Positions 26,141 to 33,428 of a DNA stretch of 39,139 nucleotides are shown here, in pieces. The position numbers and the translations under genes are program-made. The notes beneath the pieces were generated by a model, which saw nothing but the letters and a program-made list of their open reading frames with translations, was not told the DNA's origin and made no database searches. Source of the stretch: an uncultured Coriobacteriaceae bacterium (lineage in GTDB: Bacteria > Actinomycetota > Coriobacteriia > Coriobacteriales > Atopobiaceae); assembly GCA_902790135.1 (NCBI GenBank), contig CADAQM010000029.1, positions 1 to 39,139 on the forward strand, read 5' to 3'. Within the stretch, counting starts at the first letter, position 1. Each line of letters opens with the position of its first letter.

Positions 26141-26256
26141 CCCTCTCAAGGCGGAGATCACCAGTTCGAATCTGGTACGGGCTACCATGCATTCCTCACA
26201 GGCCCTTCGGGGCCTGTTTTCGTATCTAAACAGAGGGTGACACACTAACTCCCACG
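26141..26256 (+). repeat. Right island junction (attR) with tRNA-Glu 3' fragment
   Basis: Positions 26141-26187 are the 3' 47 bases of tRNA-Glu, from the anticodon loop to CCA, without a 5' half. The repeat continues through the terminator and into the palindromic repeat. This is the displaced native 3' end left by island insertion. Confidence 0.9.
26199..26220 (+). terminator. Displaced tRNA-Glu terminator
   Basis: CAGGCCC-TTCG-GGGCCTG followed by TTTT, the same hairpin as at 6000-6021 with one loop difference. Confidence 0.85.
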
Positions 26257-26271
26257 GAGTTTGTGTGTCAC
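26237..26271. repeat. Complete 35-bp palindromic repeat
   Basis: GTGACACACTAA ... TGTGTGTCAC, the same element as at 2217-2251 with two changes in the second arm. It lies directly after the tRNA-fragment terminator and 11 bp before the stop of the minus-strand small gene. Confidence 0.88.
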
Positions 26272-26281
26272 TGGCGCCGTC

Positions 26282-26488
26282 TCAGCCTCGCCCCTCGCGC
26301 TCCTTGGCCATCGCGCGGAGCTTGACGCACGCCGGACAGGTGCACATCACCTGCTTGTCCAGCTCGCGGAGGTTCTGGATCGTGTGGGCGCGTGCCTCCT
26401 CGCGGGCGCGGGACTCCTCGGCGGCCTGGGCCCTCATTGCGAGGTGCTCGGAGAGGGTCATGCGCTTTCTGCCAGTTTGACGGGCCAT
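26282..26488 (-). CDS. Small helical Cys-containing protein, 68 residues
   Basis: Unrecognised. It begins MARQTGRKRMTLSEHLAMRA, continues as a long charged helix (possible coiled coil, residues about 12-48) and ends in a CTCPACVKL motif that could bind a metal together with nearby His/Cys of a partner. AAGGA lies 7 bases before the ATG at 26488. A longer frame upstream to 26626 would run through the promoter region of the divergent DUF1294 gene and is not favoured. Confidence 0.6.
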   Translation of the reverse strand: MARQTGRKRMTLSEHLAMRAQAAEESRAREEARAHTIQNLRELDKQVMCTCPACVKLRAMAKEREGRG

Positions 26489-26624
26489 CCTAGAGTCCTT
26501 CGAGGTCACGCGGGGAAGCGACAACGTTTGGTTTCCCCATTCTAGCAAAGCTACAGCTACACCCCTCAACCGCAAAGCTGCTATGCTGGCCCATGCAACA
26601 ACCGACCGGCACGGGGAGGTGGCC

Positions 26625-27260
26625 ATGAATCTGGATCCATTCCTTCTCTATCTGATAGCGATAAACGCGGTGGCGTTTTTGGCGTTCGTCATCGACTTTC
26701 ACATCTGCATGCGCTGGCCCGCGGTCGACGACTCTGCGGCAAACTCCCTCATCATGGATGTCTTCCCGATCGCGGGCGGTGCGCTGGGGATGCTGCTCGC
26801 GCTGTTCATCATCACGGGGACCGGTCGCGGGCATCGCATGAACAAGGGCAACATCGCGTGGTGGTTTCTCGCCATCGTCTGTCTCATCGCATGGGGGCTC
26901 GTCGCGGCGGTACGCTTCGGCTTCGTGTCGCTGGACACGAGCATCGTCGGCCTCGCAACGGGATGGAACCTCGCCAGACTCAAGGTCCTGGGCATCTACC
27001 TGGCCGCCATCAACCTGGTCACCTTTATCGTGTTCACTTGGGACAAGCACGTGGCGGCAAGTGGCAGCGACTATAGCCGTCGGGCGCCGGAGGCACGCCT
27101 GCTGGGGCTCAGCCTGATTGGGGGCGCAATCGGCGGGCTCCTCGCCATGAGCATCGTCCGCCACAAGACCCAGAAGTGGTACTTCGTCTGGGGTCTGCCG
27201 CTGTTTATCGTGCTGGACCTCGCTGTCATCCTCTGCGCGCACATGTCTGGGCTCATCTAG
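26625..27260 (+). CDS. DUF1294 family membrane protein
   Basis: 211 residues with about five or six membrane segments. The C-terminal half is a canonical DUF1294 unit: FIVFTWDKHVAA, RRAPEARLLGLSLIGGAIGGLLAMSIVRHKTQKWYFVWGLPLFI. The N-terminal half (FLAFVIDFHICM ... DVFPIAGGALGMLLALFIITGTGRGH...) looks like a second, degenerate copy of the same unit, so the protein may be an internal duplication. The function of the family is unknown. GGAGGT lies 4 bases upstream of ATG 26625; the earlier in-frame start at 26583 has no ribosome site. Confidence 0.85.
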   Translation: MNLDPFLLYLIAINAVAFLAFVIDFHICMRWPAVDDSAANSLIMDVFPIAGGALGMLLALFIITGTGRGHRMNKGNIAWWFLAIVCLIAWGLVAAVRFGFVSLDTSIVGLATGWNLARLKVLGIYLAAINLVTFIVFTWDKHVAASGSDYSRRAPEARLLGLSLIGGAIGGLLAMSIVRHKTQKWYFVWGLPLFIVLDLAVILCAHMSGLI

Positions 27261-27304
27261 CCAGGGCGCACACGCTACACCCAACCAAACCAGTCCAAAC
27301 AAAA

Positions 27305-27331
27305 GCGGGGTGCCTTACCAGGGCACCCCGC
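27305..27331 (-). terminator. Terminator of the zinc-ribbon gene
   Basis: A perfect 10-bp stem GCGGGGTGCC / GGCACCCCGC with a 7-base loop. On the minus strand TTTTGTTTGG follows. It lies 19 bp past the stop at 27350. Confidence 0.85.
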
Positions 27332-27349
27332 ACTCGCGTTTGACTCGAA

Positions 27350-27646
27350 CTAAGCTGCCAACGGGTCGGTTGCCATCGGCTTGCTCGTGAGGTGGTACCC
27401 GCCGCAATACGGGCACTGGTACAACCTCAGTACCTTTCCTGACTTCGCCTCTCGCCTTGCCATTGCGAATCCCGCGCTCGCCTGCGACGCGTAGCGGTCC
27501 TTGCTGAGGCACATGCTGATCCGGTCCTTGTCGCCACGCCGCACTGCGGCAACGTACGCCTCCCGGTAGCCCTTGCCCCTCCCGCTGGGACTCCACGTGC
27601 AGTTGTGCTTGGTTCCGCGACCGTGAACGCTGCGACGATTGCTCGT
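27350..27646 (-). CDS. Small zinc-ribbon protein with ACG in the start position
   Basis: 98 residues if read from ACG at 27646. The C-terminal segment LRLYQCPYCGGYHLTSKP is a CxxC-x(2)-H type zinc-binding motif seen in many small phage and actinobacterial proteins; the middle is basic and helical. A perfect AAGGAGGT (27652-27659) sits 5 bases before the ACG, where ATG would be expected, and no ATG, GTG or TTG occurs in frame nearby. The only other in-frame start, TTG at 27766, is upstream of the likely promoter and has no ribosome site. It may be a mutated start, a weak ACG start or a base-calling error. It has its own terminator. Confidence 0.6.
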   Translation of the reverse strand, partial: TSNRRSVHGRGTKHNCTWSPSGRGKGYREAYVAAVRRGDKDRISMCLSKDRYASQASAGFAMARREAKSGKVLRLYQCPYCGGYHLTSKPMATDPLAA

Positions 27647-27820
27647 AAGGTACCTCCTTATTCGGCTGTCAATACGCTGGTAAGGATTGTAGCGGAGGCG
27701 GGGGAGCGCTGCCACGGGTGGCGTGGCGAGGCGAGGGGACGCGCTCACAAGGCGGCACGTGGGCAAGGCGGGCGCGGGGGCGTAGACTGTCGGTAGCGGC
27801 CTTTGCGGGAGGAGCGGAAC

Positions 27821-28129
27821 ATGGCGTCGTCACCCGAATACCTGGAATACGTGCTCGAGCTGCTCGCGGGTGTGCCCGAGGTCACCACGCGCAAGATGAT
27901 GGGGGAGTACCTGCTGTACGCGCGGGGCAAGCTCTTTGGCGGGGTGTACGACGACCGGTTTCTGGTGAAGGTCACGGACGCGTCGCGAGCCGCGCTTGCG
28001 ATGGAGGAGGTCCCCTACGACGGCGCGTCGCCGATGCTGGTGGTGGACGTGGAGGATCCCGATGCCGTCGCGGAGATGGTGGAGGCGATGCTGGCGGAGC
28101 TGCCGGAGGGGAAGAGGCGGCGGAGATAG
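27821..28129 (+). CDS. TfoX N-terminal domain protein
   Basis: 102 residues. The TfoX_N pattern is clear: YVLELLAGVPEVTTRKMMGEYLLYARGKLFGGVYDDRFLVKVT, then VPYDGASPMLVVDVEDPDAVAEMVEAMLAELP. Stand-alone TfoX_N proteins are small cytoplasmic proteins; the link to competence known for full-length TfoX of Gammaproteobacteria does not carry over automatically. GGGAGGAG at 27808-27815 precedes ATG 27821. The C-terminus is a run of basic residues. Confidence 0.88.
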   Translation: MASSPEYLEYVLELLAGVPEVTTRKMMGEYLLYARGKLFGGVYDDRFLVKVTDASRAALAMEEVPYDGASPMLVVDVEDPDAVAEMVEAMLAELPEGKRRRR

Positions 28130-28237
28130 TCTGGAAAGACCGGATGCAATAGTTCATTCATTGCCGGCTACCGATGGGGCATTACTCTGGCGGAGGCACC
28201 GCATTAGCCTGGTATCAAGCCTAGGACGGGAGATGCC

Positions 28238-28996
28238 ATGGCAGCTGGTCAGAAATGGACATGGGAAGAGACACTCGAAGCGTTCGCACTCTACCTCTTG
28301 TTACCGTCTGGCCAGCATCACAAGAATAATCAGGATGTCATTGCTCTTGCAACGGCATTGGGCAGGAGTCCCTCTTCTATTTCGTTTAAGCTCGGGAATA
28401 TCAAAGCACACGACCCTTCAAGTCAGGGTGGACTGCACAATGGAAGCAGTCTAGACAGGAGAGTTTGGGATGAATACGCCGAGAGGGCGGACGAGCTTAC
28501 AGAAGAGGCTATAGACCATCTCATAACTGACTTCTCAGCACTGCAATCGGGAGGATTGGTTGTCGAATACCTAACCAGAGACCTGCCAGAAGGAAAAGAT
28601 CGTACTGTGGTGGCAACTGCACGTGCTAACCAGAACTATTTCCGCAGTGCCATACTTGAGAACTACGATAAGAAATGCTGCCTAACAGGCCTTTCGGTTG
28701 AGAAACTACTGGTTGCGAGCCATATCAAACCATGGAGCGTTGCTGACCCCCTTACCGAACGACTCTCGCCCGAAAATGGTCTCCTGCTGGATGCTTTACA
28801 CGATCGGGCCTTCGATAGAGGGCTCATGACCATAGACTATGATTTGCGCGTTGTTGTGTCACGAAAGGTTCCAAAGGATACGGCCGGTGAAGATTTGCTT
28901 TGGCGTTATCACGGGAATCGCATTCGGGTGCCTGGACGTTTCAAACCCAGAAGAGATTTCATTGAGTACCACAACGATGTAGTGTTCTTGGGGTAG
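28238..28996 (+). CDS. HNH_2-type restriction endonuclease
   Basis: 252 residues. The N-terminal 80 residues form a helical domain (WTWEETLEAFALYLLLP ... LGRSPSSISFKLGNI) found at the front of many HNH defence nucleases and likely to bind DNA. The C-terminal HNH_2 domain reads CCLTGLSVEKLLVASHIKPWS, LSPENGLLLDALHDRAFDRGLMTID, with the first His in SHIKPW and the Asn and second His in the following helix. GGGAG lies 5 bases before the ATG. Base composition is lower in GC than the flanks, so it was probably acquired. With the next three genes it forms a second defence cluster. Confidence 0.88.
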   Translation: MAAGQKWTWEETLEAFALYLLLPSGQHHKNNQDVIALATALGRSPSSISFKLGNIKAHDPSSQGGLHNGSSLDRRVWDEYAERADELTEEAIDHLITDFSALQSGGLVVEYLTRDLPEGKDRTVVATARANQNYFRSAILENYDKKCCLTGLSVEKLLVASHIKPWSVADPLTERLSPENGLLLDALHDRAFDRGLMTIDYDLRVVVSRKVPKDTAGEDLLWRYHGNRIRVPGRFKPRRDFIEYHNDVVFLG

Positions 28997-29145
28997 AGAC
29001 GGCCTGCTGAGACATGAATCGATGTGCCCGCTCATTGAACCCTGCTGTCTACCTTGCGTCACTGACCTTCACAATGACTATTTGCTGTGGGATCATTGCC
29101 CTGTCAAAAAAGACTTGTATTGAGTGACGGGACAGGGTATCGGAC

Positions 29146-30072
29146 ATGGAAGCGCGTGCAAAGACCATCAACCTCTTGCTGTACGATGGAAGCCTGCGGG
29201 GAGTCGTAAGCATTGAGGATTCAGGATGGTATTCCGGAGAGATGTACTCTGCTCCGCGCGAGGCGGTAGAGGAACTGCTAAAAACTGGCGCATGCGATAA
29301 ATACGGCGTTTACCTGCTCCTTTCGAGAGATAGGGTGTATGTGGGTCAGTCCTCAGACCTTGCCCGACGGATTGCAGAACATATGTCAGCGAAAGAATGG
29401 TGGGAGAGCGTTGTGATACTCACCACCAAAGATGACAGCCTGAACCATACTGACATCGATTGGCTGGAAACCTCTCTCATTGAGAAGGCGCGCTTTATCG
29501 GAAGACTTGACTGCGACAACAAGCAGAAGGGTAATCCCGTCAAGGTCGACCGCTTTCGTGAGGTCGCATTATCTCAATACCTCGAAGAAGCCTTGTTCCT
29601 AATGGAGTTCATTGGCATACCCGTCTTTAACAAGAAACCAGTTGGTGTTGGTGGTGCTGAATCTCGAAAAGCGGCGCGCATCGACATCACCGATATACAC
29701 AACCGACTTGCTTTTGGGAAGCGTACCAAGAGTCTTGCCATTGAATATGCCGCAGAGAACGGAGCTAGTCTTAGAGAACGTGCATCGTATGCCGTACTAA
29801 ATGAGAGAGGTACCGAGTTTTTCCTAAACCCCAAAAGAACCATGCTCGACGGTGACTGGAGCATAGTGCTCAATGATACCTCTCGTTTTGAGCTGCTGGT
29901 TCTAGACGTTCCAGCGGGTTCATTGTGTATGGAAGAGGAAGGCCGGCAAGGGCTGGCAGCAAGAGGGGATAAGCCTGAGTACATTGACTTGCATATTGAA
30001 ACGGAGCATCTGACCGATCGCAAGAGTGGGGCTGACTTCTCGAGATTCTTTGTCTATCGAGTTGGTTACTAA
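29146..30072 (+). CDS. GIY-YIG nuclease domain protein with DUF4357
   Basis: 308 residues. After about 45 residues comes the GIY-YIG core: YGVYLLLSRDRVYVGQSSDLARRIAEHM, with the conserved Arg and the later Glu in WLETSLIEKA, then NKQKGNP. The C-terminal third (ERGTEFFLNPKRTMLDGDW ...) matches DUF4357. Such proteins usually sit beside restriction-modification genes; whether they cut DNA or act as regulators is not known. No strong ribosome site precedes the ATG. AT-richer than the chromosome. Confidence 0.87.
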   Translation: MEARAKTINLLLYDGSLRGVVSIEDSGWYSGEMYSAPREAVEELLKTGACDKYGVYLLLSRDRVYVGQSSDLARRIAEHMSAKEWWESVVILTTKDDSLNHTDIDWLETSLIEKARFIGRLDCDNKQKGNPVKVDRFREVALSQYLEEALFLMEFIGIPVFNKKPVGVGGAESRKAARIDITDIHNRLAFGKRTKSLAIEYAAENGASLRERASYAVLNERGTEFFLNPKRTMLDGDWSIVLNDTSRFELLVLDVPAGSLCMEEEGRQGLAARGDKPEYIDLHIETEHLTDRKSGADFSRFFVYRVGY

Positions 30073-30095
30073 GCCTGCATAGAAAGTAACCACTC

Positions 30096-30296
30096 CTAGA
30101 TATCGTGCCTCTGACCGTCCATTAGATGGAAAGCAATCAACTCATGTTGGTAGCACTCTTCCATTAATTGAATGTGCACTAACGAGATGGTTGGATCGCG
30201 TTTCCCAATAACCGATGCGTCTTCGAGGAGTTGGCGGAATTTGCGTCCGTCAATAGCATCTGGGCTTATTTGCACTTTGATGGCGACACGTTTCAC
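30096..30296 (-). CDS. Doubtful 66-residue ORF
   Basis: An open frame starting GTG at 30296 with a plausible protein-like composition (KRVAIKVQISPDAIDGRKFR...). It has no ribosome site and no recognised family. It is the only coding-like signal in the 400-bp gap between the GIY-YIG gene and the methyltransferase gene, and may be a remnant of a longer gene. Confidence 0.25.
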   Translation of the reverse strand: MKRVAIKVQISPDAIDGRKFRQLLEDASVIGKRDPTISLVHIQLMEECYQHELIAFHLMDGQRHDI

Positions 30297-30477
30297 GACG
30301 CTAGTGAGGCGTTGGCCATTAGCTATGAGACAGAAATAGCTCTGGAGCGTCCAGAAGGAGCATCCTCGAAATCACACTTACCTTAAACGCTCTCCACTGA
30401 AATAGGGCTAGCAAACCGAACTGATAAAGCTAAAATAGGGACTGCAATATTTAACAAAGGAACAAGGAATACAGTCC

Positions 30478-31818
30478 ATGGAAACGCATAAGGATTTGTA
30501 CACGGTTGAGGCTTTTGCTGACGTGCTTGGGGTCAGTGTCCCCACCGCATCTCGTTACGTAAGGCGCGGAGACGTGCGGACTCTTAGTGATGGCCGACGT
30601 TTGCTGATTGCCAGTGATGATGTTGATACATATCTCGAAGCGAATAATCTGGTTCCAGCCCCGAAAGATCATCCAAGGCTTATTGCCGATAAGCCAGATG
30701 TTGTTGCCCTGAGCTTTTTCTCGGGTGCCTTAGGCCTTGATTTGGGAATGGAACGAGCTGGTATCGAAGCGATGCTCTTCTGTGAGTTTGATAAGAAGTG
30801 TCGAATGACAATCGATGCAAACAGGCCAAACGCGGCGCTTGTTGGTGACATCAGTCGCCTCAAGGCAGATACTGTTCGCGAATATGCGGGGCTGGAGCCA
30901 AACGAACCAATCGATGTCATTTTCGGTGGCCCACCATGCCAAGCATTCAGCACGGCGGGTGCGCGCCGAGCATTTGGAGACTCGAGGGGAAACGTGTTTT
31001 TGCAGTATCTCGACTTGGCGCAGGAGCTCAACCCAAAATACTTAGTTATTGAAAACGTACGGGGACTGCTGTCCACTGCATGGCCAATTGAGGATGGTGG
31101 AAAACCGATACATGGTGGCGCGCTCAGCTTTATCCTCAAAAGGCTAGGCGAGATGGGATATGAAGTCTCATTCGAGCTCTATAACGCAGCGAATTTTGGA
31201 GCTCCTCAGGTCAGGGAGCGTGTTGTTCTAATAGCCAAAAAGGGTGGAAAGGTGCAAAAGCTCTGCCCGACCCATTCCAATGATTCTAACTGGGGCCTTC
31301 CGTCCTGGAGAACGTTTGGGGAGGTAACTTCTGATCTTGCTGAAGCCCATTACACTGCTTTTCCTGAGAAGAGGGCAAAGTATCTTCGCATGCTGAGCGA
31401 GGGGCAGTACTGGAAAGACCTTCCTGAGTCTGTACAAGCTGATGCCATGGGGAAAGCATACGCACTATCAGGGGGTAAGACGGGGTTCTATCGCCGTATC
31501 TGGACAGATAGGCCTTGCCCGACACTTGTGACCTCTCCAACCATGCCGGCAACATATCTTTGTCATCCGACTGAGGTGCGACCCTTATCTGTAGAAGAAT
31601 ACAAGCGTGTGCAGGGTTTCCCTGACGATTGGCGCATATGCGGTGATCTCGCGGATCAGTACAAGCAAATCGGCAATGCGGTCCCTATAGCTCTGGGAGA
31701 GGCGATAGGTAAGGCTATTCTCGAGGATATGAGAGGAGAGAAGCCCAACGAGAAATGGAAGGGCTTCCCTTACTCACGCTACAAAAACACGAACGAGAAC
31801 ACTTGGCGTGTAGGCTAA
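30478..31818 (+). CDS. DNA (cytosine-5-)-methyltransferase fused to an excisionase-type HTH
   Basis: 446 residues. Residues 5-58 form a MerR/excisionase-like helix-turn-helix (YTVEAFADVLGVSVPTASRYVRRGDVRTLSDGRRLLIASDDVDTYL). The C5-methyltransferase core follows: ALSFFSGALGLDLGMERAG (motif I), FGGPPCQAFSTAGARRAFGDSRG (motif IV with catalytic Cys), YLVIENVRGL (motif VI), NAANFGAPQVRERVVLI (motif VIII) and QIGNAVPIALGEAI (motif X). The variable region between VIII and IX should read the DNA target, which cannot be deduced. The HTH may let the enzyme repress its own or its partner's transcription. It ends overlapping the stop of the convergent nuclease gene. Confidence 0.93.
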   Translation: METHKDLYTVEAFADVLGVSVPTASRYVRRGDVRTLSDGRRLLIASDDVDTYLEANNLVPAPKDHPRLIADKPDVVALSFFSGALGLDLGMERAGIEAMLFCEFDKKCRMTIDANRPNAALVGDISRLKADTVREYAGLEPNEPIDVIFGGPPCQAFSTAGARRAFGDSRGNVFLQYLDLAQELNPKYLVIENVRGLLSTAWPIEDGGKPIHGGALSFILKRLGEMGYEVSFELYNAANFGAPQVRERVVLIAKKGGKVQKLCPTHSNDSNWGLPSWRTFGEVTSDLAEAHYTAFPEKRAKYLRMLSEGQYWKDLPESVQADAMGKAYALSGGKTGFYRRIWTDRPCPTLVTSPTMPATYLCHPTEVRPLSVEEYKRVQGFPDDWRICGDLADQYKQIGNAVPIALGEAIGKAILEDMRGEKPNEKWKGFPYSRYKNTNENTWRVG

Positions 31819-32588
31819 TTCAGCAACTTCTTCAAACGCAAGACACCATCGATCGTATGAGGAAGACCGTATTCATCTAAGGCATCATGCATTTCTTGTT
31901 TCAGCGCAGCCATACGCTTCTGGCGTGCGAGTCTGATTGCGTCTCGATTTGCGCACAACGCGCTTGCATCTTCGACGAGCCCTTCTGGACCATCAAGGTC
32001 AGCGAGCCACCGCCAGAACTTTTTGCCTTCCAGATAGCGATATGCGAAGCCGTTCAAGTCGTAATTAGCGCGATCGCCATCCGCTGCTTGATAGACCCTT
32101 TCTTCATCTCTCGATCTGTTTGAACGCATGACGCAAAACGCTGCTCTCAAGGGTTGCCTGCTTGCCCTTTGATAGCGACTCTGGATCTCAAGCTTTGTTT
32201 TAAGCTCACGGAGCTCTTGCGGGAAACTCGATGAGTTTGTGGTATTCGGCTGCGCCTTCAGTTCGCAGACCCATAAAGCCCCGTCGCGAACCGTCATGAG
32301 ATCGCCTGAGTCTAACGTGTCTGCCGATATGGCGGCTATGATTGCTTGCCAAGTGTTACCCATCACAGTCTCTTCTGACGAGCTTTCTTTGGCGCGGAAT
32401 GCCTCTTCCACATACTCATCTGCGGTGTAAACACCTCGCGCTGCAAACATTACGACATCTTTGCTAAGCAGCCCTCGTAGCGTTAACCCATCCCGATTTG
32501 GGCTTTGATAGTAATCAAGTCTCTGTTCTGCGAAAATGCCAAGGAACTCGAGCGCTACCTGCTGCTGTTTGACCAGTCCTTCATCCAT
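31815..32588 (-). CDS. Putative type II restriction endonuclease partner
   Basis: 257 residues. A PD-(D/E)xK-like core is visible: DSGDLMTVRDGALWVCELKAQPN (D ... ExK), followed by a helix with QELRELKTKLE. The C-terminus is helical and charged. I do not recognise the family by name; the call rests on this motif and on its pairing with the cytosine methyltransferase, with which it is convergent and shares the CTAA overlap of stop codons (31815-31818). I start at ATG 32588, which has GGAGG 5 bases upstream, rather than at 32639. It would cut DNA unmethylated at the partner's site. Confidence 0.75.
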   Translation of the reverse strand: MDEGLVKQQQVALEFLGIFAEQRLDYYQSPNRDGLTLRGLLSKDVVMFAARGVYTADEYVEEAFRAKESSSEETVMGNTWQAIIAAISADTLDSGDLMTVRDGALWVCELKAQPNTTNSSSFPQELRELKTKLEIQSRYQRASRQPLRAAFCVMRSNRSRDEERVYQAADGDRANYDLNGFAYRYLEGKKFWRWLADLDGPEGLVEDASALCANRDAIRLARQKRMAALKQEMHDALDEYGLPHTIDGVLRLKKLLN

Positions 32589-32856
32589 GGGAACCTCCAT
32601 GCTAGTAACCTGCGAAGAGTATGACCCACCTACCTGCATTATGACGATGACTCATCGGCTGAAGGCTCTACTCTCTTTTCGAGTTAATCGCTTGAACTAA
32701 TGGTAAGGCGTTTAAACGTATGGCGTTAAGTCGAGTTGTGTTGTCCCGGGTCTTACTGACGTATTCCTTTCTCAGACAATGGGGCCTCCATTTCGCAATC
32801 TATCGACCTCGCATAATTACCGAAGCATTTCCATCAGGTGAGATTACGTGACCGAT

Positions 32857-32887
32857 TTCTCAACCCCCGCCATTCCTCACGTATAGT
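32857..32887 (+). promoter_or_regulatory. Candidate promoter of the Nuo-like operon
   Basis: TTCTCA (32857-32862), a 19-base spacer, then TATAGT (32882-32887), ending 40 bases before the ATG. Nothing else is seen in the 339-bp gap upstream, which is AT-rich and belongs to the edge of the restriction cluster. Confidence 0.4.
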
Positions 32888-32927
32888 GGCCAAGTTAGGC
32901 TCTCAACATACCCTAGGGGGAATGCGT

Positions 32928-33428
32928 ATGTCGAAGCAAAAACCGAGCGACCTGTCGCTCATCGAGCCAGTGCTCGATTCCTACGCCGAGGTGCCAGGCA
33001 GCCTCATCGCCATCCTGCAGGAGACGCAGGCGGCCTACGGCTACCTGCCCATGGATGCCATGGAGTACATCGCAAAGCGCACGGGGACACCCATCGCCAC
33101 CATCGTGGGCGTGGCCACCTTCTACGCGCAGTTCCGACTCGAGCCGGTGGGCAAGTATCTCATCATGCTCTGTCAGGGAACCGCCTGCCACGTCAACGGC
33201 TCCGAGCTTATCTCCGCGGCAATCTCCGACGAGCTGGGCATCCACGACGGCGAGACCACGCCCGACGGCCTCTTCTCGCTGGAGCACGTGGCCTGCCTGG
33301 GCTGCTGCTCGCTCTCGCCCGTGATGATGATCAATGGCACCACGTACAGCAGCCTCACGCCCGACAAGGCAAAGAAGGTCCTGCGCTCGCTGGCCGCCGA
33401 GTCCGCCGAGGGAGGTGCGTCCGCATGA
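32928..33428 (+). CDS. NuoE-like NADH:acceptor oxidoreductase subunit (2Fe-2S thioredoxin fold)
   Basis: 166 residues. The helical N-terminal part is YGYLPMDAMEYIAKRTGTPIATIVGVATFYAQFRLEPVGKY, followed by the thioredoxin-like 2Fe-2S domain with MLCQGTACHVNGS and VACLGCCSLSPVM, giving four Cys ligands. Such subunits serve the diaphorase part of complex I, bifurcating hydrogenases and formate dehydrogenases. Of two ATGs, 32928 is better placed behind GGGGG (7 bases) than 32922. Its stop overlaps the next start (ATGA). Confidence 0.92.
   Translation: MSKQKPSDLSLIEPVLDSYAEVPGSLIAILQETQAAYGYLPMDAMEYIAKRTGTPIATIVGVATFYAQFRLEPVGKYLIMLCQGTACHVNGSELISAAISDELGIHDGETTPDGLFSLEHVACLGCCSLSPVMMINGTTYSSLTPDKAKKVLRSLAAESAEGGASA

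Larger units (their letters stand above)
5942..26256. mobile_element. 20.2-kb defence island integrated at tRNA-Glu
   Basis: Bounded by direct repeats 20,199 bp apart, each starting in the tRNA-Glu anticodon loop, with the displaced 3' tRNA fragment at the right end. The cargo is a helicase-methyltransferase-nuclease operon plus one divergent gene. No integrase, excisionase, relaxase or phage structural gene is visible. It is therefore either a satellite mobilised in trans or an element that lost its integrase. A transposase fragment and short inverted repeats lie at the left end. Confidence 0.85.

Noticed and set aside
25968..26240. 90-residue plus-strand frame across the right junction
   Set aside because: It spans a terminator and the tRNA fragment and has no ribosome site.
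5942..26256. Prophage
   Set aside because: No capsid, terminase, portal, tail, lysis or integrase gene is present; the cargo is helicases, methylase and nucleases.
26490..27302. 270-residue minus-strand frame over the DUF1294 gene
   Set aside because: Polar Asp/Arg/His-rich shadow of a membrane protein gene.
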